64,000 nucleotides of DNA, from NCBI GenBank assembly GCA_964631235.1, contig CAZVZX010000022.1:16703-80702 (forward strand). The letters are read 5' to 3'. Made by a program: the position numbers and the translations under genes. Source of the stretch: JARKPK01 sp964631235. GTDB taxonomy: Bacteria; Planctomycetota; Planctomycetia; Pirellulales; Thermoguttaceae. Of this stretch, positions 17,199 through 26,980 are shown one piece after another. The notes beneath the pieces are model-generated. The model searched no databases. It saw only the letters and a list, made by a program, of their open reading frames with translations, and was not told the DNA's origin. The stretch's first letter is position 1. Every line of letters begins with the position of its first letter.

Positions 17199-18011
17199 CT
17201 ATTCACCATCGGCCCAAGCGATTGGGCGCACCCCCCCTTCGGCACGCAGTACGCGCCATGCTCCCACCTGCGGGCCGAACATCTGTTTCTCGATTGTCAT
17301 TCGCACGAAAAAAGTGGTTTTCCGGTCGCCGTCACCAAAGGAAACCGCAAAGAGCGGGTAGGCCGCCAAGTGATCGCCGCTCGGCCCGAATCCTTCACAA
17401 CCCAAGTATCGAACTCGGGCATCGCGACCCATTGCCAACAACGTTCGCACCAGACGGTCTTTAACGTAGGCGTCCAGCTCTCGCCGCCATTGCGGTCCGG
17501 TTCGATAGAACTCCCAAACGACCTCGTCGCGGATCAAGCCGGGCCGATGTTTGGGCGGGAGCGTTAGCGCGTAGGCCTTTTGCGGCGCTCGATCGGCCAA
17601 ATAGGCAAACCATTGCATGCCGAACTTCCCGGATTCGACAGAAAGCAGATGTTGATAGATCGTGTGATCGGCAACGGCCGTAGCCAACACAAATCCGCCG
17701 ACCAAACAGCCGATCAATGCCGCGGTGCGACCGATTAAGCCCGGCCGACGCTTGATGCGCACCCAGGCAGCGGCCCCAAGCAGAAAGGCTACCGTGGGAA
17801 TCATCCACAGCACCGGATGCAACAAGGCCGCCGGAGAGAGGGCCGCGAGCAATGAAGAAATTACCGCAGAAACGCTCACCGAGCGATACTCGGGAGCCAA
17901 GTCAGCGCCCTCGGTCAGTAATCCGCGCGGCACCGGCCGCACTACAGGTTGCGACATTGATTCGGGCTGATTCGAGGCTGACGCTTGCTTGTTGCACGAG
18001 TCCCGTTCCAT
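17199..18011 (-). CDS. Membrane protein of unknown function
   Basis: About 270 residues. After a polar N-terminus there are two or three membrane helices (VISSLLAALSPAALLHPVLW, TVAFLLGAAAWV, AALIGCLVGGFVLATAV), then a soluble C-terminal domain of about 150 residues with YLADRAPQKAYALT and a closing GAWRVLRAEGGVRPIAW. I know this architecture from planctomycete DUF4190-like proteins but cannot name a role. Start uncertain: ATG 18011 or ATG 17957, with no decisive ribosome-binding site. The frame extends to 18083 into a dispersed repeat, which I do not count as coding. Confidence 0.65.
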   Translation of the reverse strand: MERDSCNKQASASNQPESMSQPVVRPVPRGLLTEGADLAPEYRSVSVSAVISSLLAALSPAALLHPVLWMIPTVAFLLGAAAWVRIKRRPGLIGRTAALIGCLVGGFVLATAVADHTIYQHLLSVESGKFGMQWFAYLADRAPQKAYALTLPPKHRPGLIRDEVVWEFYRTGPQWRRELDAYVKDRLVRTLLAMGRDARVRYLGCEGFGPSGDHLAAYPLFAVSFGDGDRKTTFFVRMTIEKQMFGPQVGAWRVLRAEGGVRPIAWADGE

Positions 18012-18030
18012 TTGATAACCCAATCTCACA

Positions 18031-18144
18031 GAAACGCGAAGAACGGAAAGCAGTTCAAACGGTGACGGCACGCAATCGGCCACGCTGCGTCAGCGCCGGC
18101 CGCTTTGGCAATGGGGCGGCCGCTTCGGCAATTGTGTCGAACTC
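18031..18144 (+). repeat. Dispersed intergenic repeat, copy 2
   Basis: GAAACGCGAAGAACGGAAAG, then CAGTTCAAACGG, CACGCAATCGGCCACG and a GCGGCCGCTTCGGCAATTG end. Its middle is expanded, with CGGCCGC occurring twice, so it is longer than other copies and its family frame is broken. It lies head-on to the gene at 17199-18011. Confidence 0.65.
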
Positions 18145-18283
18145 TTGAGGCATTCATCGCCGCGATCTGCCCTCACTGGTGCCGATTGAACGGGGCGAGC
18201 GTAAACATACGTTGCCACCGACGCCGTCGTGCGGAACGGCATCCGCGGCGACTCTGTTTCTCGCGGAACCCGAGAATCGACGG

Positions 18284-19189
18284 TTATCGGCCCTCGACCG
18301 GCAAGCTCGAAGCATTAGCCCCCGTCCGCAACTGCCGCCTGAGTTGTCGCACCGAATCTTGGATGGCGAGCGGCAGTTTCGACCGCAGCAACGGCGCACC
18401 GCGGAACCATCCCAGCGGTTCGGCAAATAGGAAGTGCTGTTCGATGAAAAGCGCATCCTTCGGTTCGGCGAGCGGTGTGACTTTGCAGTAGGCGCCGGCT
18501 GTCACATACCGTTGCCGCGGCCCCGGCTCGCCCGATTCGGGAATCGACTGCCAGTAGTTCGGATACTTCTCGTCTTCATTGAACCGTGGATCGATCACGG
18601 CCGCAATAACCACCGCCTGCGGTTCCAAGGTCGTCATGATGCGATAGGTAGCTGCCACGCGAACGCGGTCGAACAACACTCCCTGCCGAAAAACGAACTG
18701 CTCGCGAACGCGGCGATCGGCCGCCGGAATGATCGAATGTCGGCCGAGGTCATCCGCGGAAAGGACGGCGACGGCCGACGGTTTTTTGTCGGTCCCACTC
18801 CACTGAACAAGCGAGGTCGCCTGTCGCTCCTCGAAAAACTGTTCCAATCGACCGTAGGCGACGAACCACACATCGACTCGGCGCAGCGGGTCGCCCGCCG
18901 GGTTCTCTACCTCTTCGATTCTCATAGCGAATGGTGCGACGATCGCATTGCGCACCATGTCGTCGTACGGCCGATTACCCGGCAATGCGGCAATGATCCT
19001 TCGCTGCTCGGCCGCCGATGCACCCTCGGGCATCGTCGGTCGCGGAAGAGGGAGCTTTTTGCCGCCATCGTGGGCGACTGCGATTCCCTCTTCGATGAGC
19101 GTTAAATAGACCGAGTTGCCGGGTTGCGGCTCAACCGCCGTCGCGGCCGCAACGGCCGCAAGCGACACAAGAATGATATCGATCAGCAT
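18284..19189 (-). CDS. Secreted protein of unknown function
   Basis: 301 residues. MLIDIILVSLAAVAAATAV is a Sec signal peptide with cleavage probably after the AVE region. The mature protein is mixed alpha/beta with no cysteine pairs and no motif I recognise; it includes RRVDVWFVAYGRLEQFFEE and YWQSIPESGEPGPRQRYVTAGAYCKV, and the latter resembles a solvent-exposed beta domain. Start ATG 19189. Likely a planctomycete-specific secreted protein. It stands alone, with no operon partner. Confidence 0.65.
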   Translation of the reverse strand: MLIDIILVSLAAVAAATAVEPQPGNSVYLTLIEEGIAVAHDGGKKLPLPRPTMPEGASAAEQRRIIAALPGNRPYDDMVRNAIVAPFAMRIEEVENPAGDPLRRVDVWFVAYGRLEQFFEERQATSLVQWSGTDKKPSAVAVLSADDLGRHSIIPAADRRVREQFVFRQGVLFDRVRVAATYRIMTTLEPQAVVIAAVIDPRFNEDEKYPNYWQSIPESGEPGPRQRYVTAGAYCKVTPLAEPKDALFIEQHFLFAEPLGWFRGAPLLRSKLPLAIQDSVRQLRRQLRTGANASSLPVEGR

Positions 19190-19674
19190 AGATCACCCAT
19201 ATCACCTTCGATCTCAACACCTTCGGTTGGGAGGATGCTGCCGCAGTAGGAGAAACGCGCCGCACCGATCGCATGGCGCAACGATCGCATTCGGTCGAAT
19301 GCTATTCACCGGTGGAAGCTGCCGACGTGCGGCCTGCGGTGACGCCCGCACGCACAACTCCCGCACGCCTGTTCTGAACGAATCCGAAAACCATCGTAGT
19401 CGGGCCAAGGCTCAACGACCAGCCGGTCCCTGCGAGCTGCGGGCGGATGGCCCGCGGGCCAGAGACTCGACGCATCGCAGCCCTTGGAAGGAGGTGTGAT
19501 TTCCGGCGATGGAATTGCACGGTCCATCTGGGCAGCCGGTAAGCCGCGGTGCATCGGATCAGACGCTACTGCGGCAACGGCCGAGGTTCGCCGTATCGAA
19601 GCCGAGACCTGGGTTGCCGATTCAGCCAATACGCCCGCGACGCTGCCAGACAAACAGACACTCGCGTCCGCCGG
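19190..19674. other. Intergenic region, no gene seen
   Basis: A 485-base gap. GGAAGGAGGTG near 19486-19496 is an excellent Shine-Dalgarno-like string on the plus strand, but the frames that follow it (to 19714 or 19871) have no recognisable content and run antisense into the HEAT/TPR gene. Confidence 0.5.
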
Positions 19675-20337
19675 TCACTTCCCTTCGACGATGCGGACAA
19701 GCCGAGCCACATAAACGCGAACCCCCTCCAGATCGGGATTCAATCCCAACGCCCGGCGAAAGCTTTCGAGTGCCGATGAATGATTGGCCAGCCTCATGTA
19801 CGCTTGGCCCATCAGCGAGGCTGCCGGGAAATGATAGGGGTTCAGCTCCAGCGCCTGGTGGCAATTCTTGATGGCGGCGTCGTACTGTTCGAGATGGTAG
19901 CAGGCGACGCCCCACTGATGCCAAATCTCGGGCAGTTCGGCGCATTGGGCCGCCAACTCCGACGCCAGTTGCGCGGCTGCCCGATAATGCTGCGCGGCAT
20001 TCAAGCGAACCAGCGCAGCCAACTGCCGCCGTTGATCGTTGGTTCCCACGCGGTTCCAAACGCGGCGAATCGCTTCATCGGCCAATGATCGCACGGTGCG
20101 ATCGTCGTCGATCAGCGCCCGGCCCAAGGCATGATTCGATTCATAATCGCCGATTAGCCCGAGGGCGAGAACGGCCGCCCGACGCACCTCCGCCAACGGG
20201 TGCGTTGTCAACCGTTGCAGTGTTCCCTGCGTATAAACCCGGGCGACAGAAGCGGCAAAACCATCAACGCTCTTGTCGAGCAAGTAGTTGGCGCTGAACT
20301 CTAAAAGCCGAGGATACCGCAGTCTGTTTTCGGCCAC
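19675..20337 (-). CDS. HEAT-repeat plus TPR protein
   Basis: 220 residues. Residues 40-100 contain HEAT-like helical units (HPLAEVRRAAVLALGLIGD, DDRTVRSLADEAIRRVW). Residues 105-215 contain three TPR units (AQHYRAAAQLASELAAQCAE, GVACYHLEQYDAAIKNCHQA, GQAYMRLANHSSALESFRRA). Such proteins are protein-protein scaffolds. There is no signal peptide, so it is probably cytoplasmic. Start is GTG at 20337 with GGGAG eight bases upstream. The partner is unknown. Confidence 0.82.
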   Translation of the reverse strand: MAENRLRYPRLLEFSANYLLDKSVDGFAASVARVYTQGTLQRLTTHPLAEVRRAAVLALGLIGDYESNHALGRALIDDDRTVRSLADEAIRRVWNRVGTNDQRRQLAALVRLNAAQHYRAAAQLASELAAQCAELPEIWHQWGVACYHLEQYDAAIKNCHQALELNPYHFPAASLMGQAYMRLANHSSALESFRRALGLNPDLEGVRVYVARLVRIVEGK

Positions 20338-20551
20338 CGTTTACGCTCCCACCGATCTGTTGGAAACAGCCTCGGATGACGATTTGCCGTCCCGGGTCGC
20401 AACGCTATCGGCCCGCATTCGGCCGAGCTCAGTGCGCAGACGCCGGTTAGCTCAACGTCCTTTATTGTACCCATCGAACGGCAGGCCGATCAAACAGTTT
20501 TTTCCGCAACCAAAGAGAAGCAAACAGAACCGCAACGCGAGAGTCGCGCCG

Positions 20552-22759
20552 TTATTGCTTCGAGCGAGCTGTTTCCGGCGAGTCCGCCACGACGTTCACA
20601 TCGCGGAGGCTCCGCACCCGGCCGGTGGCGAGATCGGTCACTTCCGCCCAAATGCAGTATTTTCCGGGCGACTCGGGGGCAGCGAACTCGAAGGAGAGGA
20701 TTTCACGCCCCAGGCCGGCCACGCGAACCGGTTTCGTCGCAATCGCAACCGGCTCGGCTCCTTGTTTCGCGCAGAAAAGCCGCACGTCTCCGGCGAAGTC
20801 ATCGTTGCGGTCGTTGATGACGAACACGCGAACGGTCTGCTTACTCCGTGCCGGAATCTCTTCCGCCCAAAAGTCGAGCATTAGTCCGAGCGGATTGAAC
20901 GATTCGCGGACGTACTCAGCGAACATCGGTTCGAAGGTCAGCTTTTCGACATCGATGAAGTGGTCGCTGGTTGCTCCACCCTCGGGACGCGGTTTGTCGC
21001 CGGGCCGCGAATACCCCAGCCCGCAGAAGTGCAACACGCCGGCCACTTCGCGGTGGCATCGCCAGAACTCGGTTTTCGCGGCCAGATAGCGGGCGTAAAG
21101 CTCTCGCCGCTGTTCGACGGTCGAGTTCGGCCCCAAGAGGTTCTCGTAGATCTTGTCGGTCAAACATGTCGGGTTTCCCTGCCGATCAAGCCACAGCCAA
21201 GCGTATTCGTTGATGATGATCGGCACCTCGATCGCCTGCTGTCTCTTATGAAGGAAGGGCTTGCCCGAGACGTTCGGCATTTCGCTCATGCGGAAAAAGT
21301 CTTTCCCCTGCCAGCCGCGCATGAACAGGTACGGATGCGACTCGACGCAGTCCTCCGGGCTTTGCGGTTCCGACCAGCCGTTTTCCCAGGGCCGGCGCGA
21401 AAGGTCGAGGTTCCGAACCGCTCGGATCGCCTTGCCCGTCTCGTCGGTGAAGCTCTCGTTCTGCGCGTCCCAGATCACCACGCACGGATGGTTCCATCGT
21501 TCGCGCATCCAGGCGCGGTATTGCGGGATGATGTTTTTGGCCGTTGGGTTTTCGGGCGCCTTGTCCAGGAGCCAGATGGGAAACTCGTCTTGAATGAGGA
21601 AGCCCACTTCGTCGGCAATGTCGTACCACAACTCCGGCGGGAAGCCGATACAGTAGCGGATCGAGTTCCAATGCATCGTTTTGAACCGCTCGTGAAGCCG
21701 GCGAACCCACTCAGCACGCCAGGGGCGGTCGCCTCGCTCAGCGTCTTCGAAAAAGCGATACACGCACACGTTCGTGCCGCGCATGATGTACGGCTTGCCG
21801 TTGAGCAACGCCCGCTTGCTCTGCGGATCGAATCGGAACGACCGCATTCCGAAGCGAGTCCGCACGGCATCGAAGGCCTCGAAGTTCGAATGCTCGCTCG
21901 AATTGAGAGCCGTCAAACGCAGCTCATAAAGAAACGGATCGTCCGGCGACCAATGGCGGCAGCGGGCGATCGGCACGCGGAAATCGACCACCGTTTCGCC
22001 GCCGGCCTCCAATTCAACGACTGGTGACTTTGCCGTACCGCTTTTCGCTCCGCCGCGCGCCTGAGCCACCTCGGCCGCCAAGTGGAAGTGAGCCTTTTCC
22101 GCCCCGCCGACAACCTCGACGACCAACCGAGCGGTCGAGGAATCCAACTCAGGCACGACCTGCACGTTGCGGATCATCGGCGCGCCGGTGAGTATCACCT
22201 CGACCGAGTCGTAGATGCCGGGGATGAACAGGTACTTTTCAAAATCCCAACCAGTCGGCACATCGGCCGGGAGGATTTCGCGATGCGCGCCGACGCGCAC
22301 AACCAGCTCGTTCGGTTGACCATTGCCTTTCAGATGTGGTCGAATGTTGACGTAGGCCGGCGTGAAGCACGGCGTATGCTCGGCCACCGGCTGCCCATTG
22401 AGAAATATCTTGGCGCCATAGCGCACCTTGTGCAGTTTCAGAATCGCGCTGGCCGGCACGGGCCCGTCGATGGCGAACGTGCGGCGATACCAAAAGGCGT
22501 CGCGCCGAGCGCTTTTGCGGCCCACCTCGTCGAACGCGGGCCGGGCCATATCAATCAGCCCGGGCACGGGCGCGGAGCGATCGAATTGCGACGGCATTCG
22601 ATCGAGCGAGCCTTCGGCCACCTCCCATTGTCCGTCGAGAATCAGACTTCGCCGCGGAGGCTCCGGCCGCGTGGATGCCATCGCCGGCTGGGTCCAGCCG
22701 CCGAACAAGGCCGCGACAAGGATGGTCAACACGGCGCGAAGACCGAGGTCATTCTTCAT
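20552..22759 (-). CDS. Glycoside hydrolase family 2 (beta-galactosidase/glucuronidase type), secreted
   Basis: 735 residues with signal peptide (residues 5-32 of the frame, ending at QPAMAS). A jelly-roll sugar-binding domain (LILDGQWEVAEG ... FWYRRTFAI ... VRYGAKIFLNGQPV) precedes an immunoglobulin-like domain and the TIM barrel. The acid/base Glu is in VVIWDAQNESF (about residue 435) and the nucleophile Glu in IIINEYAWLW (about 518). A C-terminal beta domain (EIPARSKQTVRVFVINDRND) follows. Substrate could be a beta-galactoside, glucuronide or mannoside. ATG at 22759 has AGGTG upstream. Confidence 0.9.
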   Translation of the reverse strand: MKNDLGLRAVLTILVAALFGGWTQPAMASTRPEPPRRSLILDGQWEVAEGSLDRMPSQFDRSAPVPGLIDMARPAFDEVGRKSARRDAFWYRRTFAIDGPVPASAILKLHKVRYGAKIFLNGQPVAEHTPCFTPAYVNIRPHLKGNGQPNELVVRVGAHREILPADVPTGWDFEKYLFIPGIYDSVEVILTGAPMIRNVQVVPELDSSTARLVVEVVGGAEKAHFHLAAEVAQARGGAKSGTAKSPVVELEAGGETVVDFRVPIARCRHWSPDDPFLYELRLTALNSSEHSNFEAFDAVRTRFGMRSFRFDPQSKRALLNGKPYIMRGTNVCVYRFFEDAERGDRPWRAEWVRRLHERFKTMHWNSIRYCIGFPPELWYDIADEVGFLIQDEFPIWLLDKAPENPTAKNIIPQYRAWMRERWNHPCVVIWDAQNESFTDETGKAIRAVRNLDLSRRPWENGWSEPQSPEDCVESHPYLFMRGWQGKDFFRMSEMPNVSGKPFLHKRQQAIEVPIIINEYAWLWLDRQGNPTCLTDKIYENLLGPNSTVEQRRELYARYLAAKTEFWRCHREVAGVLHFCGLGYSRPGDKPRPEGGATSDHFIDVEKLTFEPMFAEYVRESFNPLGLMLDFWAEEIPARSKQTVRVFVINDRNDDFAGDVRLFCAKQGAEPVAIATKPVRVAGLGREILSFEFAAPESPGKYCIWAEVTDLATGRVRSLRDVNVVADSPETARSKQ

Positions 22760-22934
22760 GCTACACCTCATCGAACTGACCGCTGAAACGATCCCCTATC
22801 CTCGCATGCAAACAAGTTGGAAACCCTCGTCTCGCAAGGCGAGGTTATTCGGCGCAGGCGGTATGAAACCAATCGCGTTCGAAGGCTTGCCGGGCTCCTC
22901 TAAGATCGGCACGCAACGCGAACGTTCCCCATTG

Positions 22935-22971
22935 GCTGCATGGCCGCGGGATTCGCCCACGGCCATGCAGC
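22935..22971. terminator. Long inverted repeat between the GH2 and ThuA genes
   Basis: GCTGCATGGCCG at 22935-22946 pairs perfectly with CGGCCATGCAGC at 22960-22971. Beyond one mismatch the stem gains three more GC pairs (GGG/CCC), leaving a 5-base loop. It sits 35 bases past the ThuA gene stop on the minus strand. No U-tract, so either a factor-dependent terminator or an mRNA-stabilising structure. Confidence 0.5.
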
Positions 22972-23005
22972 GCGAACTAAGGGGCTGATCTGCGTTTCGG
23001 CGAGA

Positions 23006-23764
23006 TTATTCCGACACCTTGCCGGTGGCCGCCCACTCGACGCCGCGGGCGATCAGCTTCGCCACGTTGGCGTCGGCCATCACTTTGCCGTCGTGTCCAA
23101 AGGCATTATGCACGACGCGGCCCTGGCCGTAGGTTTTGATGAAGAATAGCGGCTCGGTCTTCTTGCTCCAATCGGAATCGGCCTCGACGAGCACCTCGAT
23201 CGGTTCTTCGCCCTGGAGCTTGGCATAGAGTTCATCGTCGATCTTAAAATTACTCAGCCCTTTGGTAATCGGATGATCGGCTTTGACAACCTTCGCCTCG
23301 AACACCGATCGCGGCCCATGGCCCGATTTGCCCATCACCCACTTGCGGCCGCAGAGTTTGCCGAACTCTTCCCAATCGGCAAACGAAGCGCTAGCCAAGT
23401 GCTGAACGACGAATCCCTTGCCCGACTTGACGAACTTCAGGAGGTTTTCCTTACCCTGATCGGTCAGTTTGGGGGAGTTCTTCGTGGCGTACACCATGAA
23501 GAGAATCACATCATATGGTTCGATCGCCGCGGCCGAATCGAGAATCTGCAAATCTTCGCAGACCTTGACATTGAACTTGCCGGCCTTGACCAGCACTTCG
23601 CGCGTCGATTCCGACATCTCGCGCCAGTTGTGGGCCCCAACGTCGTCGCCGGTGATCAAAAGCACTTTGATCTTTGCGGGTGCAGCCTCGGCGGCAAAGG
23701 CTGTGCCGAAGTCTATACCGAAACCAAACACCACTGCCAGCAACAAGGTGATCAATCGTTTCAT
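23006..23764 (-). CDS. ThuA-domain protein, secreted
   Basis: 252 residues with Sec signal (MKRLITLLLAVVFGFGIDFG, cleavage near AFAAEA). The mature part is a flavodoxin/glutamine-amidotransferase-like ThuA domain: KVLLITGDDVGAHNW, YDVILFMVYATKN, KGFVVQHLASASFADWEEF and HPITKGL are family landmarks. ThuA proteins are linked to trehalose or other disaccharide use, but the reaction of secreted planctomycete members is unknown. Start ATG at 23764 has AAGGAAA six bases upstream; twelve extra residues upstream are rejected. Same strand as the GH2 gene, separated by the inverted repeat. Confidence 0.88.
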   Translation of the reverse strand: MKRLITLLLAVVFGFGIDFGTAFAAEAAPAKIKVLLITGDDVGAHNWREMSESTREVLVKAGKFNVKVCEDLQILDSAAAIEPYDVILFMVYATKNSPKLTDQGKENLLKFVKSGKGFVVQHLASASFADWEEFGKLCGRKWVMGKSGHGPRSVFEAKVVKADHPITKGLSNFKIDDELYAKLQGEEPIEVLVEADSDWSKKTEPLFFIKTYGQGRVVHNAFGHDGKVMADANVAKLIARGVEWAATGKVSE

Positions 23765-24098
23765 CGGTGTTTCCTTAACGAAGGCGGGACAGAGGAACAA
23801 CTATCGACACACGACTCGATCGGGTACTTCAGGCGGGGATCATCGCCGTTGGACCGGCCGTCACCCAACGCGAGAGGCGAACCCGGGCACGGCGGCTGCA
23901 TTGCGCCGATGGCCCGGCTCAACCATTGCGACTATCATAACCGGCTGGGGGGCGATGTCAACGTTGCCGTTGTTCTGTTCGTCCGTTGGGCGTGCGGCAC
24001 GGCGAGGATTCGTTATTGCCTACGAGACGCGGGATTGCGATCACCGCCATGTTGTCGTTGCGTCTTCGCTCAACGCGTCAGCTCGAAAGTAAGCCGCC
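23765..24098. other. Divergent intergenic region, nothing recognised
   Basis: 334 bases between the ThuA gene and the beta-helix gene. The string GACTATCATAACCGG near 23930 recurs as GATTATCATAACGGG near 47809; the significance is unknown. No gene or good promoter pair seen. Confidence 0.45.
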
Positions 24099-25310
24099 AT
24101 GCAAACGATGCGACTACTTGTGATTATCTCGCTGATGGCCATCGGGCTAGGCCGAGCGACGGCCGCGGATCCCCCGGAATTTTCATGGCGGCCCCGCCCT
24201 GCCCCTCTGCCGAAACCAAGCGGCAAAGTGATCCGCGTGCGCACTACGGAGGAGCTTTTTCGAGCCGTGGCCGATGCCGCACCGAATACGACCGTGCTGC
24301 TGGCCGACGGGGTGTACTCGATGCCGCGGTGCCTGGTGGTGCGCAGCGACGGGTTCGTGCTGCGCGGCGAATCGCAGGATCGCTCGCGCGTGGTGCTCGA
24401 TGGGGGCGAACACCGCCTCGGCGAGCTGCTTGCGTTGACCGCATGCCGCAACGTAACCATCGCCGACTTGACCGTCCGCAACGTGCGGTGGAATGGAATC
24501 AAAATCAACTCTGAAACCGGCGTACAGAACCTATTGATCCGGAATTGCGTAATCCACAACATTTGGCAGCGCGGGGTCAAAGGGGTGAATGTACCGACGG
24601 AGAACCGCGATTCGATTCGGCCCACCGGCTGCCGAATCGATCACTGCCTGTTCTACAACGATCGCCCGAAACAGCTTTCCGATGATCCGGCCGACACGGC
24701 GGAGAACTTCGACGGGAACTACATCGGCGGTATCGACGCCATGTACGCCCGCGACTGGGTCATTTCGGACAATGTGTTTTGGAACATCCGCGGCCGCACG
24801 GGCACAGCGCGGGGGGCTGTCTTCCTCTGGTTCGAGTCGGAGGGGTGCATTGTCGAGCGGAATATCATCGTCGATTGCGACAGCGGCATTTGCTTCGGCA
24901 ATGCTCATCGGCCCGATGGGGTGCCGATCCATGCCGTGCGATGCGTTGCCCGCGACAACTTCCTGGCTCGCGTGCCCGAGAACGGAATCCTGGCCTTCCA
25001 TACGCGCGATTGCCAGATCGTGCAGAACACCATTCACGATCCGACGAGCAAACTCGGGCGACTGATTCGCGCCGGCGGCGAGAACGAGGGACTGCTCGTT
25101 GCCGGGAACCTGCTTGACGGACCGGAACCGCGAATCGAAAGCGCCAGTAAGATGCGTTTTGAAGGGAATTTGGCCGGCCGGTTCTCTCACTTGTTCGTTG
25201 ACGCGCGACGCGGCGACTTGCGGCTTCGCGAACCGCTGCCGGGCAACCCCGGCGCGCAGATGCCAACTGCGGCTGATCGCTCGGCGACGGGCTTACCCCG
25301 AAATGAGTGA
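24099..25310 (+). CDS. Right-handed parallel beta-helix protein, secreted
   Basis: 403 residues with signal peptide (MQTMRLLVIISLMAIGLG, cleavage near ATAADP). Residues 60-380 are a parallel beta-helix: repeated rungs such as NVTIADLTVRNVRWNGIKI, VQNLLIRNCVIHNIWQRGV, WVISDNVFWNIRG, CIVERNIIVDCDSGICFG and CQIVQNTIHDP. The fold is used by polysaccharide lyases (families 1, 6, 9) and GH28-type enzymes. I see no motif that fixes the family; PL6-like is possible. It stands alone on the plus strand. Confidence 0.85.
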   Translation: MQTMRLLVIISLMAIGLGRATAADPPEFSWRPRPAPLPKPSGKVIRVRTTEELFRAVADAAPNTTVLLADGVYSMPRCLVVRSDGFVLRGESQDRSRVVLDGGEHRLGELLALTACRNVTIADLTVRNVRWNGIKINSETGVQNLLIRNCVIHNIWQRGVKGVNVPTENRDSIRPTGCRIDHCLFYNDRPKQLSDDPADTAENFDGNYIGGIDAMYARDWVISDNVFWNIRGRTGTARGAVFLWFESEGCIVERNIIVDCDSGICFGNAHRPDGVPIHAVRCVARDNFLARVPENGILAFHTRDCQIVQNTIHDPTSKLGRLIRAGGENEGLLVAGNLLDGPEPRIESASKMRFEGNLAGRFSHLFVDARRGDLRLREPLPGNPGAQMPTAADRSATGLPRNE

Positions 25311-25519
25311 TTGTGACCGCATGCAGCCGAAGTGGGCTGGTAAAAATGCCCCGCCTTCATTCGATTGGCGACGCCGGCGGCCTTGAACGGCGAATTGTCG
25401 TTCGCAGCCGACGCGAGCGGCGATGTGCCGTCGGGGGATAACGCGGCGCGTTGACGACCGTTTTCAATAAGATGACAGGATGAAGAGTTTTGCGTTCGCT
25501 TTTGCGCGGCCGGATCGAA

Positions 25520-26932
25520 TCAACCGTCATCCGATCCGCGAATCACGCCGATGGGAATTCCTTCTTTGCGCAGATCGGTAATCACTCGAACAAGCAGCCG
25601 ATCGGCGTGCCGATTGCATTCGATGAAATCGGGCGGGCGAAAAAAGTACGTTAGGGAAATCAAAAACCCATCGGGATTGATCGCCGAAATCGTCGGAAGC
25701 GGCGATTGAGGTCGGCCGTTCACATCTTGGCTGATCGGGGCGGATAGCTCCGGATCGGTGCATGCGTTGCCGACGATTTCCAAAGCCCGAGCGAGTTGCT
25801 CGCCCGTGGCCGTTCGGCTCACCAGAATCTCGAACACCCTGCGGATGGCCGGCCGCCGGCTGATGTTTTCGACCGGGCCGTTAACGAGGTTGGCGTTGGG
25901 GATGGTGACGAGATGTCCGGCGAGCGTGCGGAGCTTTGTCGAGCGGAAACCGATCTCTTCGACGATACCATCGAAGCCCAAGCAAGCGATCCGTTCGCCG
26001 ACCAAGAATGGGCGGTCGAAGATGATCGTCATCGACCCGAAAAGGTTCTTCAACGAGTCTTGTGCTGCCAGCGACACGGCGATGCCGGCGATGCCCAATC
26101 CGGCCAGCCACGCCCCGATGTCGCGCTCGAAGACAACATCGAGGACGAATAGTAGGACCAACGCGGCGAGAACCGTTTGAAGAGTTTTGCGGGCCAAGGG
26201 CAGCCACTGTCGGTCGAGGGTTGAAATATCGGCCTGCGAACCGCGGCGAAGGGCCACTTCGACCACGCCAATCAGATTGAAGAAGAACCAGGCCGCCGTC
26301 AGCGTGCCCAGCAAGGCGAGCGTCTTGTCGCTTAGCCAACGCCATGTGGGGTCGAGCGTCAGCAGCCATGCCCCGACTGCCAAGCCCGCGGTGAAGAACA
26401 GCAACGCCGTTGGGCCGGCGATTGCCGCGACGGCCGCAGACCGGACCGTTTCGCCGTCGCGCGCCAGGTGCCGAGCCGCGCGACGGAGCCCGGCCGCGGT
26501 AAGCCGCCCGAGAACCAGCCCGCCCGCTGCCGCAACCAGGAAGCCGAACCAAATAGAGGGTTCGTTTCGCCGAAGGACCGAGTCGCCCAACTCTCGCAAC
26601 CACGTTTTCAGCGAACGGCGAGGCAGCGGATCGCCGCCGTCGGAGGGAACCGGCGAATCGCCGCCGCGAGTACCTTGAGTTGCCGGCGTTTGAAGGTTGC
26701 TTGGATCGGGAACGCGAGCGGGGCCGCTTGCGTCGGCGAGGAGTAATCGCGGCCAAGAATGTTGCGCGGCACCATGCACCGTATCCGCTGGGCGGTCGGC
26801 GGAGGCGGTCATTGGCTCTGCTTGCAAAACGCGCACACCGCAGCCGAGCGCGAACGCCAGCAACACAAAAAGCGCCAGAGACCGAATCGGTGGCGGACGA
26901 AGCAATCTGACCCGGCCGAGGGCGTCAACCAT
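25520..26932 (-). CDS. Mechanosensitive ion channel, MscS family
   Basis: 470 residues. An N-terminal signal or membrane segment (SLALFVLLAFALGCG) precedes a polar Pro/Ser stretch. Further membrane helices follow (WFGFLVAAAGGLVLGRLTAAG, AGPTALLFFTAGLAVGAWLL, LLGTLTAAWFFFNLIGVV). The pore-lining helix and beta domain carry the family core: AGLGIAGIAVSLAAQDSL then KNLFGSMTIIFDRPF and VGERIACLGFDGIVEEIGFR. The C-terminal domain is shorter than in E. coli MscS. It opens under osmotic downshock. Start at ATG 26932, with GGAG eight bases upstream; three extra residues from a GTG are possible. Confidence 0.9.
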   Translation of the reverse strand: MVDALGRVRLLRPPPIRSLALFVLLAFALGCGVRVLQAEPMTASADRPADTVHGAAQHSWPRLLLADASGPARVPDPSNLQTPATQGTRGGDSPVPSDGGDPLPRRSLKTWLRELGDSVLRRNEPSIWFGFLVAAAGGLVLGRLTAAGLRRAARHLARDGETVRSAAVAAIAGPTALLFFTAGLAVGAWLLTLDPTWRWLSDKTLALLGTLTAAWFFFNLIGVVEVALRRGSQADISTLDRQWLPLARKTLQTVLAALVLLFVLDVVFERDIGAWLAGLGIAGIAVSLAAQDSLKNLFGSMTIIFDRPFLVGERIACLGFDGIVEEIGFRSTKLRTLAGHLVTIPNANLVNGPVENISRRPAIRRVFEILVSRTATGEQLARALEIVGNACTDPELSAPISQDVNGRPQSPLPTISAINPDGFLISLTYFFRPPDFIECNRHADRLLVRVITDLRKEGIPIGVIRGSDDG

Positions 26933-26980
26933 CTTCGTCACTCCGGCAATAAGCCGCTTGGCGCAATGCGTCGATCGAAC

